Positions 17,073-26,741 of a DNA stretch of 64,000 bases are shown here, in pieces (the stretch's first letter is position 1; every line of letters begins with the position of its first letter). The stretch is from Kitasatospora sp. NBC_01250 (lineage in GTDB: Bacteria > Actinomycetota > Actinomycetes > Streptomycetales > Streptomycetaceae), in contig NZ_CP108476.1 in the NCBI RefSeq assembly GCF_036226465.1, forward strand, positions 1,550,001 through 1,614,000. The letters are read 5' to 3'. Made by a program: the position numbers and the translations under genes. The notes beneath the pieces were generated by a model. It was not told where the DNA came from. It did not search any database and worked only from the letters and a program-made list of their open reading frames with translations.

Positions 17073-19184
17073 ATGTCCGAGCGAGCAGCATCGCGGGCGG
17101 GGGCGGCCGGGCGGGCGCCCGTCGCCGATCACCCCGAGCACCTGCGCAATGTCGTCCTGGTCGGCGTCAGCGGCTCCGGCAAGACGACCCTCACCGAGTC
17201 GCTGGCGCTGGCCGCCGGGGCGCTGACCCGGGCGGGCCGGGTCGACGAGGGCAGCACGGTCTCCGACCACGAGGAGATCGAGCACCAGCAGCAGCGTTCG
17301 GTGCGCCTGTCCCTGGTCCCCGTCGAGTGGCAGGGGGTCAAGATCAACCTGCTCGACCCGCCCGGTCACGCCGACTTCGCGGGCGAGCTGCGGGCCGCGC
17401 TGCGGGCCGCCGACGCCGCCGTCTTCGTCGTCTCGGCGACCGATCCGGTGACCGGTCCGGTGCGCGCGCTCTGGCAGGAGTGCGCGCTGCTCGGGCTGCC
17501 GCGCGCCATCGCCGTCACCCATATGGATGCAGCCAGGGCCGACTTCGACGCGGTGCTGGCGGCCTGCCGGGAGGCGCTCGGCGACGGCCGCCCCGACTCG
17601 GTGCAGCCGGTGGACCTCCCGGTGCGCAGCGAGGGGCGGCTGCGCGGCACCGTGGAGCTGCTCTCCGGCGAGACGCACGGCCAGTCGGAGCCCGCCCCGC
17701 CGACCGGGCCGGCCCGCGAGCAGCTGGTGGAGGCCATCGCGGGCGAGGACGACGAGCTGCTGGAGCGCTATGTCGGCGGCGAGCCGCTGGCTGCGGGGGC
17801 ACTCGCCCGCGGGCTGCGCGGTGCGGTGCTGCACGACGCCATCCATCCGCTGCTGCCGCTCGGCGAGGACGGCACCGGGGCGGTCGACCTGCTCGACCTG
17901 ATCGTCTCCGCCTTCCCCGCCCCGACGGACCGCCCGCTGCCCGAGCCGCTGGACGCCGGAGCGGCGAAGGCCGACCCGGCCGGCCCACTGGTGGCCCAGG
18001 TGATCCAGAACACCGGCGACCCGTACGTCGGGCGGCTCAGCCTGGTCCGGGTCTTCTCCGGCACCGTCCACCCGGACCTGCTGGTCCACCTGGCCGGCCG
18101 CTCCGCGGGGCCCGCGGCCACCGAGGAGGTGGCCGGCGACGGTACCGCCGAGGAGCGGATCGCCGGTCTGACCAGCCCGTTCGGCAAGCAGCAGCGCCCG
18201 GTCCCGCACGCGGTGGCCGGCGATCTGGTCTGCGTCAGCAAGCTCACCGCGGCCCGGGTCGGTGACACCCTCTCGGACCCGGCCGCCCCGGTGGTGCTCA
18301 CTCCGTGGGAGCTGCCGGAGCCGCTGCTGCCGATCGCCGTCAAGGCGCACAGCCGCAGCGACGAGGACAAGCTCTCCCAGGGCCTGGCCCGGCTGGCCGC
18401 CCAGGACCCGACCGTCCGGGTCGAGCAGAACCCCGCCACCGGCCAACTGGTGCTCTGGTGCACCGGCGAGGCCCACATCGGCGTGCTGCTGCACCAGTTG
18501 GGCGAGCAGTTCGGCGTCCAGGTCGAGCAGGTGCCCTACCAGGTCGCGCTGCGCGAGACCTTCGGCGCGGCGGCCACCGGGCACGGCCGGCTGGTCAAGC
18601 AGTCCGGCGGCCACGGCCAGTACGCGATCTGCGAGTTGCTGGTGGAGCCGCTGCCCGGCGGCACGGGCTTCGAGTTCGTCGACCAGGTGGTCGGCGGCGC
18701 GGTGCCCCGGCACTTCATCCCCTCGGTGGAGAAGGGCGTGCGGGCCCAGCTGGCGCACGGCGTGGGCGACGGCTACCCGCTGGTGGACGTGCGGGTCACC
18801 CTGGTGGACGGCAAGGCCCACTCGGTCGACTCCTCGGACTCCGCGTTCCAGTCGGCAGCCGCGCTGGCGCTGCGCGACGCCGCCGCCCAGACCACCGTGC
18901 GCCTGCTGGAGCCGGTGGCGGAGGTGGGCGTACTCGTCCCGGACGAGTACCTGGGCGGGGTCTTCAGCGACCTGTCGGTGCGCCGCGCGCGGGTGCTCGG
19001 CACCGAGGCGGCCGGAGCCGGCCGGAGCCTGCTGCGCGCCGAGGTGCCCGAGCTCGAACTCACCCGCTACGCCGTGGACCTGCGCTCGCTCACGCACGGC
19101 ACCGGCTCGTTCACCCGCACACCGCTGCGGTACGAGCCGATGCCCGGCGCGCTGGCCGAGAAGGTCGCCAAGCCCACGGACTGA
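17073..19184 (+). CDS. Elongation factor G paralogue (EF-G2-like) with degenerate G motifs
   Basis: A 703-residue translational-GTPase-like protein with all five EF-G domains. The P-loop GVSGSGKT (31-38) is intact, and the G3 element DPPGH (95-99) keeps the catalytic His. The switch-I Thr segment RGIT reads RSVRL (75-79), and the guanine-specifying NKxD motif reads THMD (149-152). The C-terminal half keeps HGQYA and PVAEVGVLVPDEYLGGVFSDLSVRRARVLG, as in domain IV/V. Actinobacteria carry such FusA2-like paralogues of unknown function. It is not next to ribosomal genes. The ATG at 17073 has GAGGAG seven bases upstream. Confidence 0.88.
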   Translation: MSERAASRAGAAGRAPVADHPEHLRNVVLVGVSGSGKTTLTESLALAAGALTRAGRVDEGSTVSDHEEIEHQQQRSVRLSLVPVEWQGVKINLLDPPGHADFAGELRAALRAADAAVFVVSATDPVTGPVRALWQECALLGLPRAIAVTHMDAARADFDAVLAACREALGDGRPDSVQPVDLPVRSEGRLRGTVELLSGETHGQSEPAPPTGPAREQLVEAIAGEDDELLERYVGGEPLAAGALARGLRGAVLHDAIHPLLPLGEDGTGAVDLLDLIVSAFPAPTDRPLPEPLDAGAAKADPAGPLVAQVIQNTGDPYVGRLSLVRVFSGTVHPDLLVHLAGRSAGPAATEEVAGDGTAEERIAGLTSPFGKQQRPVPHAVAGDLVCVSKLTAARVGDTLSDPAAPVVLTPWELPEPLLPIAVKAHSRSDEDKLSQGLARLAAQDPTVRVEQNPATGQLVLWCTGEAHIGVLLHQLGEQFGVQVEQVPYQVALRETFGAAATGHGRLVKQSGGHGQYAICELLVEPLPGGTGFEFVDQVVGGAVPRHFIPSVEKGVRAQLAHGVGDGYPLVDVRVTLVDGKAHSVDSSDSAFQSAAALALRDAAAQTTVRLLEPVAEVGVLVPDEYLGGVFSDLSVRRARVLGTEAAGAGRSLLRAEVPELELTRYAVDLRSLTHGTGSFTRTPLRYEPMPGALAEKVAKPTD

Positions 19185-19190
19185 CCGGGC

Positions 19191-20825
19191 TCACTCGTGC
19201 CCCGCGAGCAGCCGGACCGCCTCCTCCCGCATCTCGATCTTGCGCACCTTGCCGGTCACGGTCATCGGGAACGCGTCCACCAGGTGCACGTACCGCGGGA
19301 TCTTGTAGTGCGCGAGCCGGCCCGTGGCGTACGCCCGCAGCGCCTCGGCGGTCAGCTCCGGCGCGCCGGCCCGCAGCCGGATCCAGGCCATCAGCTCCTC
19401 GCCGTACTTCTCGTCGGGCACCCCGACCACCTGGGCGTCCAGCACGTCGGGGTGGGTGAGCAGGAACTCCTCGATCTCGCGCGGGTAGATGTTCTCGCCG
19501 CCGCGGATCACCATGTCCTTGATCCGCCCGGTGACGGCGAGGTAGCCGTCCTGGTCCATCACCGCGAGGTCGCCGGTGTGCATCCACCCCTGCGGGTCGA
19601 CGGCCTCGGCGGTGCGCTCGGGCTCGTCCCAGTAGCCGAGCATCACCGAGTAGCCGCGGGTGCACAGTTCCCCCGCCTCGCCGCGCGGCACGGTGGCGCC
19701 GGTGCCGGGGTCGACCACCTTCACCTCCAGGTGCGGGCCGACCCGGCCGACCGTGGCGATCCGCTGCTCGAAGCCGTCCTGCGACCGGGTCTGGGTGGAG
19801 ACCGGTGAGGTCTCGGTCATGCCGTAGCAGATCGAGACCGCGCCCATGTGCATCTTCTCGATGACCTGCTTCATCACCTCGGCCGGGCAGGGCGATCCGG
19901 CCATGATGCCGGTGCGCAGCGAGCCGAGGTCGTGGTCGGCGAAACCGGGGTCGTTGAGCTCGGCGATGAACATGGTCGGCACGCCGTAGAGCGAGGTGCA
20001 CCGCTCGGCGGCGACGGCGGCCAGCGTGGCGGCGGGGTCGAAGGTGGGCGCCGGGATGACCACGCAGGCGCCGTGCGTGGTGGCCGCCAGGTTGCCCATC
20101 ACCATGCCGAAGCAGTGGTAGAAGGGGACCGGCACGCAGATCCGGTCGCGCTCGGTGTACTCGCACAACTCGGCCACGAAGTAGCCGTTGTTGAGGATGT
20201 TGCGGTGCGAGAGGGTGGCGCCCTTGGGGAACCCGGTGGTGCCCGAGGTGTACTGGATGTTGATCGGATCGTCCGGCCGCAGCCCGGCCTCCACGGCCGC
20301 GAGCGCCGCCGGGTCGCCCTGCCGCCCCGCCACGAGCAGCTGCTCCCAGGAGTCCTCGCCGAACAGCACCACCTCGCGCAGCTGCGGGCAGTTCGGCCGG
20401 GCCTCGGTCAGCATCGCCGCGTAGTCGGAGGTCTTGTAGCGCGGCGTGGCCGCCACCATCCGGGTCCCGGACTGGCGCAGCACGTACTCCAGTTCGTGGG
20501 TGCGGTAGCCCGGGTTGATGCTCACCATGATCGCGCCGATCCGCGCCGTCGCGTACTGCAGCAGCATCCACTCCGCGCGGTTGGGCGACCAGATGCCGAT
20601 CCGGTCGCCGGGCCGCACCCCCTGGGCGAGCAGACCGAGCGCGACCACGGCCACGTCGTCGGCCAGCTCACGGTAGGTCCAGCGGCGCCCGGCCGGGACG
20701 TCGACCAGCGCCTCGCGCTCGCCGAAGGCGGCCACCGTGCGGGCCAGGTTGGCGCCGATGGTCTCGGCCAGCAGGGGCGGTTCGGTCTCACCACGGGCAT
20801 GGCTGAGGTGGGCGTCGGCGGGCAT
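19191..20825 (-). CDS. AMP-binding acyl-CoA synthetase
   Basis: A 544-residue ANL-superfamily enzyme. The phosphate-binding loop reads [16 protein letters not shown], the adenine motif is [11 protein letters not shown], and the C-terminal hinge is [29 protein letters not shown]. The catalytic Lys lies in [12 protein letters not shown]. It likely activates a medium- or long-chain fatty acid as acyl-AMP and then acyl-CoA for beta-oxidation. The ATG at 20825 has GGAG six bases upstream. Its stop is six bases from that of the convergent EF-G paralogue. Confidence 0.92.
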   Translation of the reverse strand: MPADAHLSHARGETEPPLLAETIGANLARTVAAFGEREALVDVPAGRRWTYRELADDVAVVALGLLAQGVRPGDRIGIWSPNRAEWMLLQYATARIGAIMVSINPGYRTHELEYVLRQSGTRMVAATPRYKTSDYAAMLTEARPNCPQLREVVLFGEDSWEQLLVAGRQGDPAALAAVEAGLRPDDPINIQYTSGTTGFPKGATLSHRNILNNGYFVAELCEYTERDRICVPVPFYHCFGMVMGNLAATTHGACVVIPAPTFDPAATLAAVAAERCTSLYGVPTMFIAELNDPGFADHDLGSLRTGIMAGSPCPAEVMKQVIEKMHMGAVSICYGMTETSPVSTQTRSQDGFEQRIATVGRVGPHLEVKVVDPGTGATVPRGEAGELCTRGYSVMLGYWDEPERTAEAVDPQGWMHTGDLAVMDQDGYLAVTGRIKDMVIRGGENIYPREIEEFLLTHPDVLDAQVVGVPDEKYGEELMAWIRLRAGAPELTAEALRAYATGRLAHYKIPRYVHLVDAFPMTVTGKVRKIEMREEAVRLLAGHE

Positions 20826-20939
20826 GGGCAGCTCCAGCTGAGGGTGGAATGCGGGAAACGAGGCTGCCCTACCCCGCCGGGGCCCCGACCATGCACCTCT
20901 TGACGTGCACCAACCGATTCCCGCCGCAGCCGGTCGGCC

Positions 20940-21818
20940 CTACTTGAGCAGCCGCGACAGCCGCCGGTCGGCCAGCGGCTTGCCGCCGGTCTGGCAGGTC
21001 GGGCAGTACTGCAGCGCCGAGTCGGCGAAGGAGACCTCGCGGATCGTGTCGCCGCAGACCGGGCAGGGCTGGCCGGCCCGGCCGTGCACCCGAAGGCCGG
21101 TCTTCTTCTCCGCCTTCAGCTCGCCCGCCGCCAGCCCGTGCGAGCGTGCCACGGCATCCCGCAGGGTGTCGCCGATCGCCCGGTGGAGCGTCTCGGTCTC
21201 GGCCTCGGTCAGCCGGGCGGCCTGCTTGAACGGCGACATCCGGGCGGCGTGCAGGATCTCGTCCGAGTAGGCGTTGCCGATCCCGGCCAGCACGCTCTGG
21301 TCCCGCAGCATCCCCTTGAGCTGCCGCCGCTCGCCGGCCAGCATCGCGCGCAGCGCCGCCACGGTGAAGGCCGGGTCCAGCGGGTCGGGGCCCAGCCGCG
21401 CGACGCCCGGCACCTCGGCCGGGTCCGCCACGCAGGAGACGGCCAGCCCCTTCTTGGTACCGGCCTCGGTCAGGTCGAAGCCGCTGCTGGAGTCCGCCAG
21501 CCGCACCCGCAGCGCCAGCGGCCCCTTGCCGGGGTGCGGCGGCACGTCCGACATGTTCTGCTGCCAGCGCAGCCAGCCGGCCCTGGCCAGGTGGATCACC
21601 AGGTGCAGGTTCGCCGCCGGTGGCGCACTGGCGGTGATCACCAGGAACTTGCCGCGCCGGCCGACGGCCGTCACCGTGCGGCCCTCCAGCGCGGTGACCG
21701 GCGGCTGGTAGGTCTTGAGCGCGTTCACGGCCACCGGGTGGACCCGGCCGATCACCTGGCCGACCAGGTTGTCGGTCAGGAAGACGCTGAGCGCTTCGAC
21801 TTCGGGCAGCTCGGGCAC
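20940..21818 (-). CDS. Fpg/Nei-family DNA glycosylase
   Basis: A 292-residue base-excision-repair enzyme. After the GTG start at 21818 the chain begins PELPEVE, giving the N-terminal catalytic Pro and Glu. A conserved Lys lies in GRRGKFLVI, the helix-two-turn-helix region reads DQSVLAGIGNAYSDEILHAA, and the C-terminal zinc finger has CPVCGD and CPTCQTGG. It should remove oxidised purines or pyrimidines and nick at abasic sites. Longer starts upstream would hide the N-terminal Pro and are rejected. It is divergent from the glutaminase gene. Confidence 0.92.
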   Translation of the reverse strand: MPELPEVEALSVFLTDNLVGQVIGRVHPVAVNALKTYQPPVTALEGRTVTAVGRRGKFLVITASAPPAANLHLVIHLARAGWLRWQQNMSDVPPHPGKGPLALRVRLADSSSGFDLTEAGTKKGLAVSCVADPAEVPGVARLGPDPLDPAFTVAALRAMLAGERRQLKGMLRDQSVLAGIGNAYSDEILHAARMSPFKQAARLTEAETETLHRAIGDTLRDAVARSHGLAAGELKAEKKTGLRVHGRAGQPCPVCGDTIREVSFADSALQYCPTCQTGGKPLADRRLSRLLK

Positions 21819-21940
21819 ATCCCCCAGTCTGCTCGTCCGCCGGGCGCTCCGCCCGTCCACCGGATGTCGGCGGGGCATTGTCCGAGGCATTGGTCCAGGG
21901 CGCCGCGCCATGAAAAAGTGATCATATGCAGGGTGAATCC

Positions 21941-22852
21941 ATGGACTACCAGCTCGAACTACAGCGCGCGGTCGACGCCGCCCGCCCGCTGCTGACCACC
22001 GGCCGGGTGGCCGACTACATCCCCGCGCTCGCCGCCGCGGACGCGGGGAGTTTCGGCCTGGCGCTGGCCACCGTCGACGGCGAGGTGTACGGCGCCGGGG
22101 ACTGGGAGGTGCCGTTCTCGGTGCAGTCCATCTCCAAGCTCTTCACCCTCGCCCTCACCCTGGCCGCCGGCAGCGAGGGGATCTGGCACCGGGTGGGCCG
22201 CGAGCCCTCCGGCACGCCGTTCAACTCGCTGATCCAGCTGGAGTCCGAGCAGGGCATCCCGCGCAACCCGTTCATCAACGCCGGCGCGGTGGTGGTCACC
22301 GACCACCTGCTCACCCTGACCGGGGACGCCGGCGCCGCCGTGCGCGAGTTCCTGCGCGCCGAGTCCGGCAACCCGCAACTGGACACCGATCCCGTGGTGG
22401 CCGCCTCGGAGGCCGCACACGGCCACCGCAACGCCGCCCTGGCCCACTTCATCGCCAGCTACGGCAACCTGGAGAACCCGGTCGAGGCGGTGCTCTCGCA
22501 CTACTACGCACACTGCGCGATCGCCGCCAGCTGCCGGGACCTGGCGCTGGCCGGCCTCGTCCTGGCCCGGCACGGTCTGCGCAGGGACGGCAGCCGGCTG
22601 TTCTCGCGCAGCGACGCCAAGCGGATCAACGCCGTCCTGCTCACCTGCGGCACCTACGACGCGGCCGGCGATTTCGCGTTCCGGGTCGGGCTGCCCGGCA
22701 AGAGCGGGGTGGGCGGCGGGATCCTGGCGATAGTCCCGGGGCGCGGCACGCTCTGCGCCTGGGGCCCGGCGCTGGACCGGGCCGGCAACTCGGTCGGCGC
22801 GGTCGCCGCACTGGACGCCTTCACCACCGCCACCGGCTGGTCGGTCTTCTGA
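21941..22852 (+). CDS. glsA: Glutaminase
   Basis: A 303-residue serine-dependent beta-lactamase-like glutaminase converting L-glutamine to glutamate and ammonia. Key elements are PFSVQSISKLFTLAL (catalytic Ser-xx-Lys), NPFINAGAVVVTD, YYAHCAIAASCRDLALAGLVLA (conserved Tyr), and LPGKSGVGGGILAIVP. The ATG at 21941 is chosen because its N-terminus matches the E. coli GlsA length and GGTGA precedes it; the ATG at 21926 is an alternative. It stands alone between the glycosylase and a TenA-like gene. Confidence 0.93.
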   Translation: MDYQLELQRAVDAARPLLTTGRVADYIPALAAADAGSFGLALATVDGEVYGAGDWEVPFSVQSISKLFTLALTLAAGSEGIWHRVGREPSGTPFNSLIQLESEQGIPRNPFINAGAVVVTDHLLTLTGDAGAAVREFLRAESGNPQLDTDPVVAASEAAHGHRNAALAHFIASYGNLENPVEAVLSHYYAHCAIAASCRDLALAGLVLARHGLRRDGSRLFSRSDAKRINAVLLTCGTYDAAGDFAFRVGLPGKSGVGGGILAIVPGRGTLCAWGPALDRAGNSVGAVAALDAFTTATGWSVF

Positions 22853-22985
22853 CGGGCCCTCAGCGCGCCGGACCACCCGCGGGGCCGACCCGGCTACGCT
22901 GGCCGGGGCGGTCCGACGCGGGGCTCGACCCGGCCCGGCCCGCCGAACAGTCCAGCTGTTCCGTGCCCGAGGGAGACGGCCGCCG

Positions 22986-23684
22986 ATGACCCCCACGCCC
23001 CGCGAGGCCCTGCTGACCGTCCGCCGGGAGCTCACCCCGGCGGAACGGGAGAACCGCCTGATCCCCCGGATCGACGAGGGCGTGGCCCCGGTCGCGGTGC
23101 TCGCCGAACTGGCCGCCCAGCAGCACCGGATCATCCGCAGCGACCGGCGCAGCTTCCTGGTGCTGGCCGCGCGCTGCGCCGACACCCCCGCGGGCGGCTA
23201 CTTCGCGCGCCTGGCCGAGGGCGAGTCGCAGGCGCTGGACGCGCTGGGCGCGTTCGCGGCCGGCTGCGGCCTGTCGGAGCAGGCGCTGGGCGAGCGCGAA
23301 CCGCTGGCCGGCTGCCAGGCCTACCCGGGCCAGTTGGCCTGGCTGGCACTGAACGGCGAGCCCACCGCCATCGTGCTCGCGCTGGCCGCCAACTTCGCCG
23401 CCTGGGGCGGCTACTGCGCGATCACGGCGCGGGCGCTGCGCCGGCACTACGGGTTCTCCGACGCCGCCTGCGCCTTCTTCGACTTCTTCGCCACCCCGGC
23501 CCCGGAGCTGGAGGACGAGGCGGTCGCGGTGATCGAGGCCGGCGGCCTGGACGAGCAGCGGCTGGCCGAGGGCCGCCGCTACGGGCGGCTGTTGCAGGCC
23601 TACGAGCTGATGTTCTGGAACACCCTGGCCGACCTGGGCCCCGCCGCCGCGCCGGAGGACGACCCGGGCCTCGGCCTGGCCTGA
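22986..23684 (+). CDS. TenA/PqqC-like (haem-oxygenase-fold) protein
   Basis: A 232-residue all-helical protein. It has HRIIRSDRRSFLVLAARC, EGESQALDALGAFAAGCGL, and a late acidic/aromatic helix RRHYGFSDAACAFFDFFATPAPELEDEAVAVIEAG, the layout of TenA/PqqC-type families in streptomycetes (often labelled transcriptional regulator). Metal or cofactor binding cannot be decided. The ATG at 22986 has GGGAGA upstream. It may be co-transcribed with the two small genes downstream. Confidence 0.65.
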   Translation: MTPTPREALLTVRRELTPAERENRLIPRIDEGVAPVAVLAELAAQQHRIIRSDRRSFLVLAARCADTPAGGYFARLAEGESQALDALGAFAAGCGLSEQALGEREPLAGCQAYPGQLAWLALNGEPTAIVLALAANFAAWGGYCAITARALRRHYGFSDAACAFFDFFATPAPELEDEAVAVIEAGGLDEQRLAEGRRYGRLLQAYELMFWNTLADLGPAAAPEDDPGLGLA

Positions 23685-23771
23685 GCCGGTTGCCCGCTCC
23701 CGGCCCTGGGCGCACGCTGGACATGTCGGCGGGCCACGCCGGCCCGGCCCCGCTCGAACAGGGAGGCACCG

Positions 23772-23927
23772 ATGTCCATGGCCAGTCCGCAGTCCGGCGA
23801 GGACGCGGAGCAGCGCGCTGCCCAGATCGAGGCGCAGGAACGGCTGGAGGGCGTCACCTCCGAACAGGTCCAGCACGCCCAGGACGAGTCCCGCGCCGAG
23901 GGCGACCCCTATGAGGACGCGGAGTAA
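23772..23927 (+). CDS. Acidic 51-residue microprotein
   Basis: A small ORF beginning ATGTCCATGGCC with GGGAGG five bases upstream, ending TAA at 23925-23927. The product is 51 residues, rich in Glu, Gln, Asp and Ala (AEQRAAQIEAQERLEGV), with no Trp, and is predicted to be one long helix followed by an acidic tail. It lies 4 bases before the SRPBCC gene, whose ribosome-binding site overlaps its end, so the two are translationally linked. No family was recognised. Confidence 0.65.
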   Translation: MSMASPQSGEDAEQRAAQIEAQERLEGVTSEQVQHAQDESRAEGDPYEDAE

Positions 23928-23931
23928 GCGG

Positions 23932-24378
23932 ATGAGCACACTGGAAGAACAGATCGACGTCGAGGTCCCGGTCCAGGTGGCCTGGGAGCAACTGCACCGC
24001 GTCAACCAGTACCCGGCGTTCGTCAGCGGGCTGCGGCACGCGCACCCGCACGGCAGCAACCGCGCCCACTGCGACATCGAGGTGGCCGGCGCCGAGCGGG
24101 TCTTCGAGACCGCGATCAGCGACCACGGTGAGAACCAGGTGATGAACTGGCAGACCCTGGACGCCGCCCACCTGCGCGGCACCTTCGCGCTGCGCTCGCT
24201 GGACAACGGCTCGACCCGGGTGCAGGTGCGGGTCGAGTACGACCCGGAGGCCGTCCACGAGGTCTACGGCGGGCCGCACGGCTTCGCCCAGTCGCACGCG
24301 ATCGAGGAGACCGTGCGCGGCGACCTCGCCCAGTTCAAGCGCCTGGTGGAGGAGGAGCGCCCGCTGCGCGGCAGCTGA
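23932..24378 (+). CDS. SRPBCC (START/Bet v1-like) protein
   Basis: A 148-residue single-domain protein of the polyketide-cyclase/SRPBCC fold: IDVEVPVQVAWEQLHRVNQYPAFVSGL at the start, VMNWQTLDAAHLRGTFALRSLDNGSTRVQVRVEYDPEAV in the middle, and a C-terminal amphipathic helix (FKRLVEEERP). Such proteins bind hydrophobic ligands; the ligand is unknown. The ATG at 23932 is 4 bases after the stop of the acidic microprotein. Confidence 0.85.
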   Translation: MSTLEEQIDVEVPVQVAWEQLHRVNQYPAFVSGLRHAHPHGSNRAHCDIEVAGAERVFETAISDHGENQVMNWQTLDAAHLRGTFALRSLDNGSTRVQVRVEYDPEAVHEVYGGPHGFAQSHAIEETVRGDLAQFKRLVEEERPLRGS

Positions 24379-24405
24379 CCCGGCGGCCACCGCCCCCGCG
24401 GCACA

Positions 24406-25434
24406 TCAGTCACCGGTCTGTTCGGCGAGGAACCCCGACAGCGCGGCCATGAACTCCCGTGGCCGCTCCAGTTGCACGCTGTGCCCGGCCTCCGGCACCG
24501 CGACCTCGCGCACCCGGCCGCCGGCCGCCGCGTAGCGCGCGAGCACCGCACGGGTCTGCCCGACCATCGGCTGCGCGGGCGCGACGCCCTCCCCCGGCCA
24601 GCCGGGCACGGCGCCGATCGCGCCGAGGTGGGCCAGGTCGAAGAGCGAGGTGTCGGAGACGATCACGTCCTGCTCGCCGCGCAGCCACAGGATCGGCGGC
24701 TTGGGGTCGACCCGCTCCAGGTCGTCCAGGCGGAAACGGGTCGGCGCCAGGCAGTTGAGCACCCCGCGCTCCCCCGGTGCGAAGCCGGGCCAGAACCGGC
24801 TGGCCCGGCTGTCGCCCGGGTAGTGGCCGTCCCCGCAGCGGGTGCTGAGCATCGCGGCCAGGTAGGGCTCGGGGTCGGCCAGCGGCTGCGCCGCGTAGCA
24901 GTCGGCGAGGACCCTGCGCGGGGAGAACGGGGAGGCGTCGCCGGTGTCGCCGGCGGCGAGCAGCCGGACGAACTCCGGGCTCGCCGCCGCACCGCCCGCC
25001 CCGGCGCCGTCCGGCGCGTTGAGCCGCCCCTCGACCCCCTGGGTGCCGCCGAAGCCGTACGGCGAGACCGGGTTGACCAAGGTGACCGAGCGCAGCAACC
25101 CTGGCGCATCGCGGAGCAGTTGGAGCGCGACGCCGCCGCCGAGGCTCCAGCCGACCAGGTGCACCCGGCCCAGCCCGAGGGCCTCGATCAGCGACAGCAG
25201 GTCGTCGCTGTAGTCACGCACGCCGCGGCCGGCGTCCACCGGCAGCGGCTCGGTCCCGCCGAAGCCGCGCAGGTCGGGGGCGATCGGCCGGTAGCGCGGC
25301 GGCAGGTCGCGGATGGTGGGCGCCCAGAACGCGCTGCTGGAGACGTTCCCGTGGACGAGCAGCACGGGCTCGCCCGCCCTCCCCTCGCGCTCGGCGTAGT
25401 GGACGCTCAACCGGGTGGTGGTGATCGTGGGCAT
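24406..25434 (-). CDS. Alpha/beta-hydrolase
   Basis: A 342-residue hydrolase with the nucleophile elbow GWSLGG (Ser), oxyanion-hole HGNVSS, acid in RGEQDVIV, and His in EAGHSVQLERP. The middle insertion is Ala/Gly-rich (GAGAGGAAAS). The substrate could be an ester, epoxide or other small molecule. The ATG at 25434 has GGAGGAAG upstream; an ATG 18 bp earlier lacks a site. It follows the secreted lipase gene on the same strand by 50 bp. Confidence 0.88.
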   Translation of the reverse strand: MPTITTTRLSVHYAEREGRAGEPVLLVHGNVSSSAFWAPTIRDLPPRYRPIAPDLRGFGGTEPLPVDAGRGVRDYSDDLLSLIEALGLGRVHLVGWSLGGGVALQLLRDAPGLLRSVTLVNPVSPYGFGGTQGVEGRLNAPDGAGAGGAAASPEFVRLLAAGDTGDASPFSPRRVLADCYAAQPLADPEPYLAAMLSTRCGDGHYPGDSRASRFWPGFAPGERGVLNCLAPTRFRLDDLERVDPKPPILWLRGEQDVIVSDTSLFDLAHLGAIGAVPGWPGEGVAPAQPMVGQTRAVLARYAAAGGRVREVAVPEAGHSVQLERPREFMAALSGFLAEQTGD

Positions 25435-25484
25435 CGCTCGGGCTTCCTCCATCAGGTGTGGCGGTGGGGGCGGGGAGGTGCGGT

Positions 25485-26741
25485 TCAGCCCAGCCAGCTG
25501 ACGACCTGGGCACTGGCCGCGCTGTCCCAGCCGAGTTCCAGGTGGTTGGCGCCGGTGATCAGCGCGGTGCCGGCCAGCTTGCCGATGCCGGTGCTGTCCA
25601 GCGCGCTGGCCTCGAAGACCACGCCGTCGCTGGGTCCACGGTCCTCGTTGAAGATGCCCACCACGTCGGGGCTGCCGCCGGCCAGCAGGTAGGTGCTGAC
25701 CGAGGCGGGCACGCCGGCCTGCTGGAGCGGGACGACCAGCGAGCCCGCGTCGATGGCCGCCTGGATCCCGGTGCCGGAGGTGTAGAAGCCCTGGCCGCCG
25801 TAGTAGGTCGTGTACCAGTCCTGCTGGGTCTGGTCGACGCCGAAGGTCTGGTCCCAGCGGGCCAGCATCTGCCGCTGCCCCGGGTAGTCGTCGTACCCGC
25901 CGGTCGGCACGAAGGAGAACTCGGGATGCGCGGTGACCGTGCCGTAGCAGGTCATGTCCAGGTGCGGGGAGGGGGCGTTGATGCTGCCGCCGCACTCGGG
26001 CCAGATGCTGAAGTCGTGCGCCCAGCCGTGCGCGTAGGGGTAGTCGTAGCCGCCGTTGGGCCCGCCCAGGGTGATCAGCTTGCGCACGTCGCCCGCGTAC
26101 GGGCGCCCCCAGCTCGGCTTGAGCGAGGAGACGTAGGCCCGGGCGGACATCTCGCCCTTGCTCCAGCCGACCAGGTCCACCTGGGGCACCCCCAGCTTGG
26201 CGCGGATCAAGGCGATCGCGTCGCCGACCTCCTGGGCCTGCATCAGGTTGTCGCCCTGCTTCTGGGCGAAGCCGATGGCGAAGACCCGGTAGCCGCGGCC
26301 CGCGAGGTCCTGCATCAGCCCGGTGTCGGGGCAGGAGAGCGCACCGCAGCCGTAGCCGCCGGACTCACCCGGGTCGGCCCAGGCCCGGTCGGCGTTGTCG
26401 TTGGCGCCGTGCACCAGCAGCACCGGCACCTGGTGCGCCCCGGTGTTCCAGCCGGGCGCGGAGTAGAGCAGGAAGCGGCCGGAGAAGGGCTCCTTGACGC
26501 CGCCGAAGAAGGTGACCCGCTGCCCGTCCTGGTCGCCGCGGCCGTCCGGCGGGAACTGCTCCTGGTGGAAGCCGGGGGTGCTGTCGAGGTAGCGCTCGAC
26601 GTGGTCCCAGCCGTTGGCGACGTTGCCGTAGGTCGCCTCCAGCGTGAGGTAGGAGGTGGCCGCCGAAGCCGGCAACGCCTGGACGACCAGGCCCGCCAGG
26701 GCCAGCAGCACCGTCACCGACCACCCGAAGCGTCTGCGCAT
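25485..26741 (-). CDS. Secreted lipase/esterase (class-2-like)
   Basis: A 418-residue exported hydrolase. The signal peptide (about 1-28) ends ASAATS. The mature part has VLLVHGANDNADRAW (oxyanion region), GWSKGEMSARAY (nucleophile Ser in GxSxG), and a C-terminal ITGANHLELG carrying the likely catalytic His. It should act outside the cell on lipids or esters, possibly polyester-type substrates. The ATG at 26741 has GGGGAG ten bases upstream. It is the upstream member of a two-gene unit with the cytoplasmic alpha/beta-hydrolase. Confidence 0.88.
   Translation of the reverse strand: MRRRFGWSVTVLLALAGLVVQALPASAATSYLTLEATYGNVANGWDHVERYLDSTPGFHQEQFPPDGRGDQDGQRVTFFGGVKEPFSGRFLLYSAPGWNTGAHQVPVLLVHGANDNADRAWADPGESGGYGCGALSCPDTGLMQDLAGRGYRVFAIGFAQKQGDNLMQAQEVGDAIALIRAKLGVPQVDLVGWSKGEMSARAYVSSLKPSWGRPYAGDVRKLITLGGPNGGYDYPYAHGWAHDFSIWPECGGSINAPSPHLDMTCYGTVTAHPEFSFVPTGGYDDYPGQRQMLARWDQTFGVDQTQQDWYTTYYGGQGFYTSGTGIQAAIDAGSLVVPLQQAGVPASVSTYLLAGGSPDVVGIFNEDRGPSDGVVFEASALDSTGIGKLAGTALITGANHLELGWDSAASAQVVSWLG

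Noticed and set aside
15440..18265. A 941-residue frame spanning the MFS transporter and EF-G paralogue
   Set aside because: It crosses two genes that have proper starts and family motifs in another frame, and has no recognisable domain itself.
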